From: Allomuricauda sp. M10
GTDB taxonomy: Bacteria > Bacteroidota > Bacteroidia > Flavobacteriales > Flavobacteriaceae
NCBI RefSeq assembly: GCF_020782875.1
Contig: NZ_JAJGBN010000004.1
Location: forward strand, 186,001 to 250,000
DNA: 64,000 nt
Direction of reading: 5' to 3'
Shown in pieces: positions 9,417-18,726 of this stretch (its first letter is position 1; each line of letters opens with the position of its first letter). The notes under the pieces are model-generated. The model did no database searches. It was not told where the DNA came from and worked only from the letters and a program-made list of their open reading frames with translations. A program made the position numbers and the translations under genes.

Positions 9417-11165
9417 TTAATTGTGGGCCACCACAGAGGGCAGCTTCAGATTGAACAGGTGCTGGTTGTAGCCGGTCAGTCCAAGCTTGAACACTTTGAC
9501 CTCCTTACTCTGTAACTTGCTCCCATAGTTTCTATAAACAGTAACTTTTAAATAGGTGGGAGTGAGTTGTTTGTTTCCTAAATAATTTGCATTGATGCTC
9601 CATGTCCCTGGAAGTTTATCATCCAACAAAAAGTCGGCCATGGAGTAGCCCAGTTCTTTTTCGGAATAGATTCTGTCCGGCATATCTTCCATGGTATGTT
9701 TCCATTGAAAATATTGGTTTTCGGGATTTACAAATTGAAGGTCAAATTCGGCTTCCGAATCGTTCCATTCAAAGACCAATCTTGTGCTAATGCCCTCCTC
9801 TTCCAACAAAACTTTTCTTTTACTGATTTTAAGGGTCCCATTGTCCAATGCGAAGAGATTTTCCAGTTCACGTTCCATAATCTTGGCAAGGTCAACAGTA
9901 TCCCTAGGCAACAACCCTTCATCCAAAAGATAGGCGTGCCTTGCGTATAGAGAAGCCGCCGCTTCAGGATTTTTCAAGTTACGGTAGCTATTGGCCATAT
10001 CAATAAAACTCTGGGCATAATCTGGCCGTAGGGTGTATACTTCTTTATAAATTTCGTGGGCATTCTGCCATCTTCCTTCCGATTCATAGCTATAGGCCAA
10101 TGCCTTTAAAGCCACTGGATTGTTTTCAAATGCACTTTTTTGGTCGGAAATGATTTTATCCGCAAAATCCTGATCGTTCCACTGCTCCATAAAGTATTGG
10201 TAGTTATCCAATGTAAACCAATAGGAACCAGAATAGGCCCTGGCATTCTTTTCGTATAAAGCGATGGCATCGGATTTCTGTGGACTGGTATAAAGATCCT
10301 TTACATATTGGGGGGCATTATTGGCTACCTTTTCGGTCCCCAAAGCCCTTTGATCATAAAAATTGTTCCTGAGCTTGGCACGATCAAAAGGTTTGCCATC
10401 GTTTTCTTTTGTTGTGACTGTTCCAGCTTTAGTATTGATGATTACCACTCCGCCTTTCCCCATGGCCCCATATCGTGTAAGGGCTGCATAAGAAGGTATA
10501 AAGGCAATCCTTCTCACATTTCCATTGAGCCAGCTGCAATTCACTTCGGTCAAAATTTGCCCATCCACATCAAAAATGGCATCGCCAGCAAGCGTTAAGC
10601 TATTTGTTGGTCTCATGGCCACAATGAACTTATCTGTATCCGGTCTACAACTTGCGTATATCCCCGCAAACCTTCCATTGACCAAAAAATTAAGATTAGG
10701 GGCCTTGTCCACTTCTTCCTCACCTATTATCCGTAATGAAAAATTGGATGTGTTCTTGTCCATAAAACCAAAAGCCGTTTTGATGACATTGGGATTGGTA
10801 TCATATTCCAGTTCCAGTTCTTTTTGGCTTTTTAAAATGGTTTTGGATACGGTAACCTCGTCCAACTCTTCCACTTTTTGGGGTAATTTCACATTCAAGA
10901 CCCTGGTAACATCTTCCACCTTTATCTTCACCGTCTTCATCCCCACATGGGAATACACCAAAATCTCCCCTTTTTGGGTTTCTATCTCATATTTTCCACC
11001 GCTATCCGAAACCGTACCCTTTTCAGTACCTTCAATTTGTACACTTACATTTTTAAGGGGACCAAAATCATCGGAAATGGTACCATAGACCGTTTTTGAG
11101 TTTTCTTGGGCCAAGGAAATGGCCATGAATAGAAAAAAGGAACAGAATGCAGCATTTTTTTTCAT
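9417..11165 (-). CDS. CarboxypepD_reg / TonB-plug / TPR / DUF2135-like protein (paralogue 2)
   Basis: 582 residues and the closest relative of the 7652-9406 product; the C-terminal ~110 residues are nearly the same. Signal peptide MKKNAAFCSFFLFMAISLAQ, then CarboxypepD_reg (VYGTISDDFGPLKNVSVQI, LDEVTVSKT), plug-like region (IFDVDGQILTEVN; GAMGKGGVVIINTKAG), TPR-like repeats (LKALAYSYESEGRWQNAHEIYK; SFIDMANSYRNLKNPEA) and the DUF2135-like domain (LVFEWNDSEAEFDLQF). No beta-barrel. It starts 55 bp after the vWA paralogue's stop. The near-identity of the C-terminal domains indicates recent duplication or ongoing gene conversion. Confidence 0.75.
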   Translation of the reverse strand: MKKNAAFCSFFLFMAISLAQENSKTVYGTISDDFGPLKNVSVQIEGTEKGTVSDSGGKYEIETQKGEILVYSHVGMKTVKIKVEDVTRVLNVKLPQKVEELDEVTVSKTILKSQKELELEYDTNPNVIKTAFGFMDKNTSNFSLRIIGEEEVDKAPNLNFLVNGRFAGIYASCRPDTDKFIVAMRPTNSLTLAGDAIFDVDGQILTEVNCSWLNGNVRRIAFIPSYAALTRYGAMGKGGVVIINTKAGTVTTKENDGKPFDRAKLRNNFYDQRALGTEKVANNAPQYVKDLYTSPQKSDAIALYEKNARAYSGSYWFTLDNYQYFMEQWNDQDFADKIISDQKSAFENNPVALKALAYSYESEGRWQNAHEIYKEVYTLRPDYAQSFIDMANSYRNLKNPEAAASLYARHAYLLDEGLLPRDTVDLAKIMERELENLFALDNGTLKISKRKVLLEEEGISTRLVFEWNDSEAEFDLQFVNPENQYFQWKHTMEDMPDRIYSEKELGYSMADFLLDDKLPGTWSINANYLGNKQLTPTYLKVTVYRNYGSKLQSKEVKVFKLGLTGYNQHLFNLKLPSVVAHN

Positions 11166-11221
11166 AGCAGTTTTTTTAAGAAATGTACTATTTCCATGCT
11201 TAAGTTACTAAATAATGGCAT

Positions 11222-13411
11222 TCAATTGACATGCAGGGACTTGATGTTACGCTTTTCGTCCCTCTCGGTAAAGTATACCACAAGCTGCTCCTCCTTTTGG
11301 TCAGGCTTGCCAAAGTTCGTGTAGAGATTACATTTCAACACCAAGGGCAGGGCGTCCGTTTCCGATAGGTTTCCCAAAAATTTGGCGTTCACCACCCAAT
11401 TGCCCTTCGCCTCTTGGCCATAGAACTCGAATTCCTCCATGGTCAGGCCCTCCTCGATGCCCTGTTTTATCCTTTCTGGTTTGGCATTGGAATATTCCCA
11501 GTTGAAGAACCGGTTCTGAGGGTTCACGAACTGGATCTCGAACTCCGCCTCCGGGTTGTTCCACTCAAAGACAAAGCGTGCATCGTACATGACATTGTTC
11601 CGGTATTTGGGGTCCACTTGGGTCACATCCATCTGTCCCCCTTTTTGATGGATCAGGTTTTTGATGTCCCTATCCAAGGTCTTGGATATCAAGAAGGTCC
11701 TCAGATTCTGAAAGCCCTGTCCCCCGTTGCACAGGGCAATGAGGGCATCCAGTTCCCCTTTAGGTGAGCCATTCCCCAAATAATGCACCTTGTTGTAATT
11801 GGCCTGGAGATTGCCACCGTCCAGACGGAGCACTTGATCGTTCACAAGGGCCGCCAGTTCATTTTTCCCCAATTGGGACAGGCATAGCTCCACCATCTTG
11901 AGGATACGCCCATCATCGGGGTGCAGCTCCCAAAGATCGGTGATCACTTGGGCTGCCTTGGTTTTGTCCCTTTCCGCGAAAAAGGCATAACTGTCCAGAT
12001 AGAACTTCAGGTTGTCCAGGTTCAAACTCCGTAGGGAAAGATAGGTCACAAAAGATCCCTCCAGGTTTTCGGCCTGGGCGAACAGATTATAAAAGGGGGA
12101 ATCCCCTGGCGTTGCCAATCGCTCCTCCTTGTCGTACACGTTGTTCTTCAACCTTGCCCTGTCCTCTACTTGGCCCTCGTTCACCGTGGGCACCTTGGCG
12201 GTCTTGGTGGTGATGAGCAACACCCCGTTGCGGCCTATTTCACCATATTTGTTGGTGGCGGCCAGTCCCTTCAGGACGGTGATACTGGCAATGCTGTTGG
12301 GATCCAAGAAATTAAAGCGTGCCAAATGATTAGTAGCTGAACTAGATTGCTCCATGGGAATGCCATTGACGACCACAAGCCCATAATTGTTACCCAGCAT
12401 GGTCCAGTCCGTCCTCATTTTCACCAATCCCAATTCCGGTTCCTGGCCCGGGGCAGCGGATTTTACTTCCACACCGGAAAAGCGGTTCTGTACCACCGTG
12501 GAGACATTGGTGTTGATATCCGTGATCTGGTCTTCCCCTATGGTCTGTATGGCCACCCCTACCCGTTTCTCATCAATATCCCCGTACGCCGTGGCCTTGG
12601 TGACCAACTTTTCCTTGCGTTCCTCTACCAGCACCACTTCGTCCAGGGCCACTACCTTGGAGGATAGGAAGATCTTATTGTTGTCCATATCGGACACGGC
12701 ATAATCCAATACTGCCCCTTTTTCACCACCGCGTATGTAGAGACTGTCGTTCCTGCTTGCGGGAATACTGAAATTTCCCTCCGCATCGGTATAATAGAAC
12801 TCGTCCGTTCCCTTGATTCCAATGGCCACATGGGGAGAGGGCACATTATCAATATACACCCTTCCCGTCACCAAATTGCCCGTGGCATCAGCATTTTCCT
12901 GCCGGTTTCCAATGTCCAATATGGAAGCGTAATCCATCAACCTGGCACGATTGATCAAAGCGGTCCGCTTTAGGAAATCCTCATTTCTGGCCAGGGCGCT
13001 GTTGACGATTACACTGCCCTTCTCTAACAACAGCCGGTCCCCTTTGAAAAGGGCGTTGCCATCGGTGAACACGTATACCTTTTTGCCCTCTATCCTTTCA
13101 TTGAGCTGCGAATAGATCGTTGCTCCTGCGTAGGGAAGGTTTTCCAGTCTTTGTTTTAGGCTTGACCAATCGCCTCCCTCTACCCTATATCTTTCCTCGA
13201 TCACTTCCGTCCCGAATAGATAAAGGACGATTTTCTGGTCTGGTTTGTTCGCTATTGCCTTGCCCAAAAATTCGAATTCCTTTTCCACGTCCCTGTCCAT
13301 CATGGAAAGGGAGGTGTCCCAACAAATAAACAATTGTCCAGGATCTGCCTGCGGATACAGTTTCACGAACAGGCAGCTGAGTAGAATACAAAAGATCATA
13401 GGTAACCTCAT
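11222..13411 (-). CDS. vWA / CarboxypepD_reg / TonB-plug / TPR / DUF2135-like protein (paralogue 1)
   Basis: 729 residues. After a signal peptide (MRLPMIFCILLSCLFVKLYP) comes a von Willebrand A domain, about residues 25-160: CWDTSLSMMD gives the MIDAS DxSxS (Asp32, Ser34, Ser36), LPYAGATIY supplies the threonine position and VYVFTDGNALF the later aspartate. Then follow a CarboxypepD_reg domain (VTGRVYIDNVPSPHV), a plug-like region (YGLVVVNGIPME; GEIGRNGVLLITTKTAK), helical repeats and a DUF2135-like domain (FVFEWNNPEAEFEIQFVNP; CNLYTNFGKPDQKEE). Pairing vWA with DUF2135 is typical of VIT/vWA proteins, which supports the call. By eye its bases are clearly richer in G+C than its neighbours, hinting at a different history. 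It is the first-transcribed of the three tandem genes. Confidence 0.75.
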   Translation of the reverse strand: MRLPMIFCILLSCLFVKLYPQADPGQLFICWDTSLSMMDRDVEKEFEFLGKAIANKPDQKIVLYLFGTEVIEERYRVEGGDWSSLKQRLENLPYAGATIYSQLNERIEGKKVYVFTDGNALFKGDRLLLEKGSVIVNSALARNEDFLKRTALINRARLMDYASILDIGNRQENADATGNLVTGRVYIDNVPSPHVAIGIKGTDEFYYTDAEGNFSIPASRNDSLYIRGGEKGAVLDYAVSDMDNNKIFLSSKVVALDEVVLVEERKEKLVTKATAYGDIDEKRVGVAIQTIGEDQITDINTNVSTVVQNRFSGVEVKSAAPGQEPELGLVKMRTDWTMLGNNYGLVVVNGIPMEQSSSATNHLARFNFLDPNSIASITVLKGLAATNKYGEIGRNGVLLITTKTAKVPTVNEGQVEDRARLKNNVYDKEERLATPGDSPFYNLFAQAENLEGSFVTYLSLRSLNLDNLKFYLDSYAFFAERDKTKAAQVITDLWELHPDDGRILKMVELCLSQLGKNELAALVNDQVLRLDGGNLQANYNKVHYLGNGSPKGELDALIALCNGGQGFQNLRTFLISKTLDRDIKNLIHQKGGQMDVTQVDPKYRNNVMYDARFVFEWNNPEAEFEIQFVNPQNRFFNWEYSNAKPERIKQGIEEGLTMEEFEFYGQEAKGNWVVNAKFLGNLSETDALPLVLKCNLYTNFGKPDQKEEQLVVYFTERDEKRNIKSLHVN

Positions 13412-13448
13412 ATCTGTTTTGTTGGATGGTTACCTAAGTTACAAAAAA

Positions 13449-14795
13449 TCAGTTCCCTAATTGAGGTTTAGGTCGGGGGATGAGCAACATTTCGGTTTGT
13501 CTACCATTTACGTACCTAAAACCTTCTTCCCCATAAAATCCAGGTTCTTCCAGCATAATACGGATATCCCTGTTCCATTCGGGAATATTCACGGTGGCAT
13601 TCAGTTCTATGGCATACGCCGTATTGGGATTAAGTGGATAATTTTCCCCATCATCCTTCATCACACCACCTTGTGCATCCCACATTCCGATGGTTGTTCC
13701 TGCTGAATGCCCATAAGTACCCAAGGGATGGGTATAAATCGAGGGGCGAAGACCTGCATCCTTCGCAGCTTGAAGGGATTTGGCCAAAATATCGTTCCCC
13801 ACCCTTCCCTTGATCATATTCTGGGTCAGGAAATCCTGCACTCGGTTACCATCCTTAAAGGCGTTGACCAAAAATTCAGGGGCTTCCCTTTCGTCCGGTA
13901 ACAAAACATAGCCCATTTCTTGACAGTCCGTATTGAGTCTCAAGTAAGTGATACCAAAATCGCAATGCAACAAATCCCCAGGCAGGATCACTTTTTCAAC
14001 TTCACCTGCTGAAAATGCAGCTAGATGACTAACCAATCCTTCATTGTTTCTTTGGATATCCACTGTTGGATGAAACCACGTTTCCAAACCAAGATCGGTC
14101 ACTTTTTGACGCATCCACCATACCACATCGTCCGTAGTAGTGATGCCGGGTGTAATTACTTTTTCTGAAAAAGCTTCGGCAATAATACTGTGTGTAATAT
14201 CGGTCAATTGTGCAAAAATGGCCATTTCCCTCGGGGTCCGGGTCTCAATCCAACGTACGGCCAGCTGTTCTGCAGAACCAACTCTGGAATGATATTTTTT
14301 TGGAAGATTGGCCATGAACTCATCATAATCCGTCTTGTCCAAACCATCGGCAATGTTGTGATCCTTCGAAAAATTGAGCCCTATTTTCTTCGGATTTCGC
14401 TCTTCGATCAGTTCCATTAAACGTTTCCATTGATTGGGTTCCTGTTCCTTGTCCCAAGCGGAAATAATGCTCTTCCCTACGTTATATCGGGCAACTGCCA
14501 ATTTATCAATGGTGTTTTTGTCCTTGTTCCTATAAAATAACAAAATGGTGCGCCTTCTGGTATTTAACCAAGTAGCGGGCAACATGGTCTTTATTACAGG
14601 ATCTTCATTGTATTCCCTTGAAATCACTATCCACATATCAATTCCGGTGCGGTCCATTAACTCTGGTAGCAGGATGTTGAAGCGTTCTTCCAAAATTTCA
14701 TCCACCACACGGGCCCGCTCTACTTCGGGTAAAATTTCTTGAGCAAAAAAGGTAAATGGAATCAACAGAAAGATGAGTCGGATGGTTTTTTTCAT
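13449..14795 (-). CDS. secreted M24 family (Xaa-Pro aminopeptidase-like) metallopeptidase
   Basis: 448 residues with signal peptide MKKTIRLIFLLIPFTFFAQ. The N-terminal half is a creatinase-N-like domain; the C-terminal pita-bread fold shows the five metal ligands expected for M24: HCDFGIT and NTDCQEMG (Asp, Asp), the histidine in YTHPLGTYGHSAG, and glutamates in AIELNATV and ILLEEPGFYGEEG. It should remove N-terminal residues ahead of proline, or act on a related substrate, in the periplasm. It lies 32 bp after the menE stop and 37 bp before the vWA gene on the same strand, so it may be read through from the menC-CPBP-menE unit. Confidence 0.9.
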   Translation of the reverse strand: MKKTIRLIFLLIPFTFFAQEILPEVERARVVDEILEERFNILLPELMDRTGIDMWIVISREYNEDPVIKTMLPATWLNTRRRTILLFYRNKDKNTIDKLAVARYNVGKSIISAWDKEQEPNQWKRLMELIEERNPKKIGLNFSKDHNIADGLDKTDYDEFMANLPKKYHSRVGSAEQLAVRWIETRTPREMAIFAQLTDITHSIIAEAFSEKVITPGITTTDDVVWWMRQKVTDLGLETWFHPTVDIQRNNEGLVSHLAAFSAGEVEKVILPGDLLHCDFGITYLRLNTDCQEMGYVLLPDEREAPEFLVNAFKDGNRVQDFLTQNMIKGRVGNDILAKSLQAAKDAGLRPSIYTHPLGTYGHSAGTTIGMWDAQGGVMKDDGENYPLNPNTAYAIELNATVNIPEWNRDIRIMLEEPGFYGEEGFRYVNGRQTEMLLIPRPKPQLGN

Positions 14796-14827
14796 GGGGT
14801 TATTTTTGGTTGTTTTGAATGCTCAAA

Positions 14828-15901
14828 TTACAAGATTAATTTTAAAGTTTTATCGCGATGAATCTTTTGCGTGGCCGTTTCCACAAAAGATTTTACAAAG
14901 TAAATGTCCTTTGGCACTTCATATTTTGAAATACTTGCTTGAGACTTGATTTTTTGAAGTATTTCGTCAGTGGGCAAAGGTTGTCCTTCGATAACCAAAA
15001 TCAGTTTTTCACCCAAAACTTCATCAGGAATACCTGCCACAAAAAAACGGGAAGGCATTAGAGGGGTCAACTTGGCTTCAATGGATTCTGGCATTAATTT
15101 GATACCTCCTGAATTGATTATGGAATCATACCGTCCTAACCATGTAAATTGATTTGTTCCCTTTAGTTCCACAATGTCATTGGTAATGACCTTTTCGTTG
15201 GCCACTTTTGGGGCATTTATGACCAAACAACCTCGGTCATCAGTAGACAATGTTATATTGGGAAGAGTTTCAAAATACGGTTTTGGTTCTGGGGCGATTT
15301 CCTTAACGGCAATATGGGTGATGGTCTCTGTCATGCCATACGTTTCATAAACCTGGGTAGAGCCACTTTCCAGCACAGCACGAAGTTTATCATTCACTGG
15401 GGCACCGCCAATAATTAAAATACCTACCCTATCCAATTCTTGTAAAGATTGTTCCACTTGAAGCGGTACCATCGCTACAAAATCATAAAGTTTTTTGTTG
15501 TGTTGCAGTGGATTTGAACTAGGCTCCACTTCATCTAAATGAAGGCCCAGGACCATGGCACGAACCAACATCATTTTTCCTGCAATGCCTGAACAGGGCA
15601 AACAAAGGAGTGCTTGTTGTTTTGGCTTCAGTTGAAAATATTCCCCAGTGGCTAAGGCAGAATTGACCATATGTTCCTTGTTCAATTCAATCCGTTTTGG
15701 CTTGCCTGTAGAGCCAGAGGTAAAGACTTCCAAGGTGGGTTTGTTCGATATCCAATCCAACACGAATTGCCCGATGACCACTTCATACGGTTCACCTTCC
15801 TTAACCAAACTATATCCTATTTCGGAAAGGTCATCCAGATTACAGGAAAAGCCGTTGAATTTAAAATCGGGATGTATGTTATGCCAAATCGGAATCTCCA
15901 T
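14828..15901 (-). CDS. menE: o-succinylbenzoate-CoA ligase, AMP-forming
   Basis: 357 residues, short for an acyl-CoA synthetase but normal for Bacteroidetes MenE. AMP-binding motifs: phosphate loop FTSGSTGKPKRIEL (about residue 58), YETYGMTETITHIA, WLGRYDSIINSGG and the C-terminal catalytic lysine region TATQKIHRDKT. It activates o-succinylbenzoate with CoA in menaquinone synthesis. Identity is backed by menC two genes upstream in transcription. The start overlaps the CPBP gene end by 23 bp, implying translational coupling. Confidence 0.9.
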   Translation of the reverse strand: MEIPIWHNIHPDFKFNGFSCNLDDLSEIGYSLVKEGEPYEVVIGQFVLDWISNKPTLEVFTSGSTGKPKRIELNKEHMVNSALATGEYFQLKPKQQALLCLPCSGIAGKMMLVRAMVLGLHLDEVEPSSNPLQHNKKLYDFVAMVPLQVEQSLQELDRVGILIIGGAPVNDKLRAVLESGSTQVYETYGMTETITHIAVKEIAPEPKPYFETLPNITLSTDDRGCLVINAPKVANEKVITNDIVELKGTNQFTWLGRYDSIINSGGIKLMPESIEAKLTPLMPSRFFVAGIPDEVLGEKLILVIEGQPLPTDEILQKIKSQASISKYEVPKDIYFVKSFVETATQKIHRDKTLKLIL

Positions 15902-16841
15902 CGGTCAGGGCTGCAAATTCTTCCTTGGTCAATACTTTTCCAAATAGACGTTCCTTCCAATTTTTCCAACCATACTTTTGGGAAAAAATAAGGATGAGAA
16001 TCGGGTAAAATACAAAAACAGGCACCAAAACATCCCAACCAAGTATAGGCTCGGAAACATCTTTATAAAGGGAATTGGTATGGAATGCTGTCCAGTCCGC
16101 AGTGACCAAAAGTGCCGTAAAAAGGTTGTTCGCTGCATGGAATCCGAGCGGGAGTTCCAATCCTTCGTCCATCAACGTCAATATGCCCAAAAAGAAACCC
16201 GTACCAATGTAGAACACCAAAACACCGTACCCCAGTTTTTCAACTTCTGGATTAAAGATGTGCAATAGACCAAAAAGTGAAGAGCTTACCACAAACGGCA
16301 GCCACTTTGTCTTGGATGCAATCCCTATGCCCTGCATAAGATAACCACGTGTGAAATATTCTTCAAAACTGGTCTGTATGGGCACCAAAACGATGGAAAG
16401 GACCAACAACACCAAAAACGGCATGGGCTTAAAGTTGAAAACATAGTTTTCTGGGGAAAGGTAAATATCCAACAATACCATTAGGGAAGAAACGATGCCC
16501 CAAAGACCGAATGCGAAAAGAATCCGCTTCCAATCCACTTTTTTACGCGAAGTGGTAAAACTGGTAAAGGACTGTTGATGTACGAAGCGCACAACCAACC
16601 AAAGACTACCCATGGCAGCCACAAAAGTCAACAATACCAAAAAGAAGAACATGTTCAACCCTAGCGTATCGGCCATGGCCCCATAATCCATAGCCATGTT
16701 CATCATGGAATCGGATTTTAATATGAGTGCCACCAATAAGGGAATCCCACCTAAAATCTGCCATCCAAAAAAAATGATCAAAAGACCAACGATGTACCGC
16801 CAACCTTCGCTTAATCCCTTGTATCCTTGCTCTATAAACAT
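15879..16841 (-). CDS. CPBP family intramembrane glutamic endopeptidase
   Basis: 320 residues with about seven hydrophobic helices. The CPBP (Rce1/CAAX-like) motifs are all present: motif 1 SFEEYFTRGYLMQG (EExxxR), motif 2 FGLLHIFN (FxxxH), motif 3 GFHAANNLFT (HxxxN). The substrate is unknown. It is wedged between menC (10-bp overlap at its start) and menE (23-bp overlap at its end), so it is made with menaquinone enzymes. I recall the same menC-CPBP-menE order in other Flavobacteriaceae. Confidence 0.9.
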   Translation of the reverse strand: MFIEQGYKGLSEGWRYIVGLLIIFFGWQILGGIPLLVALILKSDSMMNMAMDYGAMADTLGLNMFFFLVLLTFVAAMGSLWLVVRFVHQQSFTSFTTSRKKVDWKRILFAFGLWGIVSSLMVLLDIYLSPENYVFNFKPMPFLVLLVLSIVLVPIQTSFEEYFTRGYLMQGIGIASKTKWLPFVVSSSLFGLLHIFNPEVEKLGYGVLVFYIGTGFFLGILTLMDEGLELPLGFHAANNLFTALLVTADWTAFHTNSLYKDVSEPILGWDVLVPVFVFYPILILIFSQKYGWKNWKERLFGKVLTKEEFAALTDGDSDLA

Positions 16842-17884
16842 ATTTTTTCAATTTCTTTTTGGTTCCAACTCTTGTATTGTCTATAATATATATTCCCTTG
16901 GGAAACTTCAAGTGGACTATCAATATTATTGGTATATAAACTCCCTGTTCCCAAACCTTGTGGCATGGATGTATTCAAGGAATAGTTCCATTGTGCTATG
17001 GCATTAAGGCCAATATTACTTTCCAGTGCACTGGTGACCCACCAACCGATATTGTATTTTTCGGCAATTGCTATCCATTGTTCACTTCCTGCAAAACCAC
17101 CTACCAAACTGGGTTTTAAAATAATGAATTGTGGCTTTATAGTTTGTAGTAGTTTTTCTTTTTCTGTTACTGAAAATATTCCTATCAACTCTTCATCCAA
17201 CGCAATGGACAATGGGGAATCTTCACATAGTTGGGCCATTACTTCCCATTGTTTGGGTTTTATGGGCTGCTCTATGGAATGTAATTGAAATGCTGCCAAT
17301 ATTTCCAATTTGTGCAATGCGTCCTCAGGGGGAAAAGCCCCGTTGGCATCAACCCGCAATTCTATTTCATTTGGGTCGAAGTTGTTGCGTATGGATTTTA
17401 AAATGGATAATTCCTTATTAAAATCAATAGCACCAATTTTCATTTTGATGCAACGGAAACCTTCATCCAGTTTTTTCTGCAATTGCGATAACATGAATCC
17501 TTCATCACCCATCCAAATCAACCCGTTAATGGGAATTGGAGCTTCCTTTTTTGTGAAATCAGAAGGGAAAAGTTCAAATGAATCTTGACTCGCCAGGGAT
17601 AAAAATGCCTGTTCAAGCCCAAACTGAATGGAAGGAAAAGCCATCAATTCATCCAATAGTTGCTCTTTTTCCAAATGGATGTTTTGACAGACCCACTCCA
17701 GTTTTTGTTCATATTCAGGAACATCATCAATACTCAGACCTTTTAAAAGTCCACATTCCCCGATACCTGTTTTTCCATTCTCATTGAGAATCAAAAACCA
17801 AGTTTCCTTCTGCGTCAAAATACCACGTGAAGTTCCACTGGGAACTTTAAAATTAAGGGTGTACTTTTTGTAGGTTGCTTTCAT
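16832..17884 (-). CDS. menC: o-succinylbenzoate synthase
   Basis: 350 residues, enolase superfamily. The catalytic set is visible in order: KMK of CIKMKIGAIDF (general base pair), metal ligands Asp in LRVDANGAF, Glu in SIEQPIKP, Asp in IALDEELIG, and the second lysine in FIILKPSLVGG. It dehydrates SHCHC to o-succinylbenzoate in menaquinone synthesis. First gene of the minus-strand unit menC-CPBP-menE and divergent from the SDR gene at 17931, with only 46 bp between them. Confidence 0.92.
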   Translation of the reverse strand: MKATYKKYTLNFKVPSGTSRGILTQKETWFLILNENGKTGIGECGLLKGLSIDDVPEYEQKLEWVCQNIHLEKEQLLDELMAFPSIQFGLEQAFLSLASQDSFELFPSDFTKKEAPIPINGLIWMGDEGFMLSQLQKKLDEGFRCIKMKIGAIDFNKELSILKSIRNNFDPNEIELRVDANGAFPPEDALHKLEILAAFQLHSIEQPIKPKQWEVMAQLCEDSPLSIALDEELIGIFSVTEKEKLLQTIKPQFIILKPSLVGGFAGSEQWIAIAEKYNIGWWVTSALESNIGLNAIAQWNYSLNTSMPQGLGTGSLYTNNIDSPLEVSQGNIYYRQYKSWNQKEIEKICL

Positions 17885-17930
17885 CCTGTGCTACCAAATT
17901 TAACTATATTTTACATCTAAAAGAGAACAA

Positions 17931-18725
17931 ATGGCAAGCATCGCGGGAAAAACGATTTGGATTACAGGTGCCTCTTCAGGTATAGGAAGAAGTCTGGCAT
18001 TGGAACTGAGCAAATATCCCTGTAACCTTATTCTTTCCTCACGGAAAACAGGCGAATTGGAATCGGCAAAGGAAGCCTGCAGAGGTACCGAAAATATTTC
18101 CATTTTGCCCTTGGACCTGAAAAATCATGACCAAATGGAAATGGTTGCCAAAAAAGCTATTTCGTTTTATGGCAAAGTGGATATTCTGGTCAACAATGCC
18201 GGGATTAGTCAACGGTCATTGATCAAGGACACCGATATGACTGTTTACAAACAGCTTATCGATATTGATTATTTGGGGACCGTGGCGCTGTCCAAAGCAA
18301 TCCTCCCCTATTTTTTGGGTCAAAAATCAGGACATTACGTTACCGTTACCAGTCTGATGGGCAAATTTGGTTCTCCCTATAGATCAGGATATTGCGGGGC
18401 CAAACATGCCCTACATGGCTTTTTTGATGTGATGCGGATGGAGCACGAAAAAGATGGGATAAAAGTAACCTTGGTTTGTCCTGGTTTTGTACAGACCAAT
18501 GTGGCCAAAAATGCATTAACAGCTGATGGCACACCCCAAAAAACAGATGATACTGCAACCCAAAATGGTATTTCCCCTGAATTGGCAGCCCAAAAAATGA
18601 TCAAGGCAATCACAAAGGAAAAATTTGAAGTGAATATTGGTGGAAAAGAAATCAGTGGCGCTTACCTGAAACGGTTTTTTCCCAAATTACTGCATAAAGT
18701 AGTCCTTAAAAGTCAGGTGCGGTAA
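17931..18725 (+). CDS. short-chain dehydrogenase/reductase (SDR)
   Basis: 264 residues. Classical SDR: cofactor motif TGASSGIGRSLA near residue 12, LVNNAGIS, catalytic serine in VTSLMG, and YCGAKHA giving the YxxxK pair, followed by PGFVQTNV. The length and C-terminal tail (KRFFPKLLHKVVLKSQVR) resemble DHRS7-like membrane-associated SDRs, but I cannot name the substrate. It is convergent with the kinase gene (1 bp apart) and divergent from menC. Confidence 0.9.
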   Translation: MASIAGKTIWITGASSGIGRSLALELSKYPCNLILSSRKTGELESAKEACRGTENISILPLDLKNHDQMEMVAKKAISFYGKVDILVNNAGISQRSLIKDTDMTVYKQLIDIDYLGTVALSKAILPYFLGQKSGHYVTVTSLMGKFGSPYRSGYCGAKHALHGFFDVMRMEHEKDGIKVTLVCPGFVQTNVAKNALTADGTPQKTDDTATQNGISPELAAQKMIKAITKEKFEVNIGGKEISGAYLKRFFPKLLHKVVLKSQVR

Positions 18726-18726
18726 C

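Noticed and set aside
10525-11088. 187-codon plus-strand frame opposite paralogue 2
   Set aside because: Shadow of a convincing minus-strand gene with signal peptide and domains; no protein-like features in the plus-strand frame.
7652-13411. TonB-dependent transporters
   Set aside because: The lengths and TPR/DUF2135-like C-termini leave no space for a 22-strand barrel.
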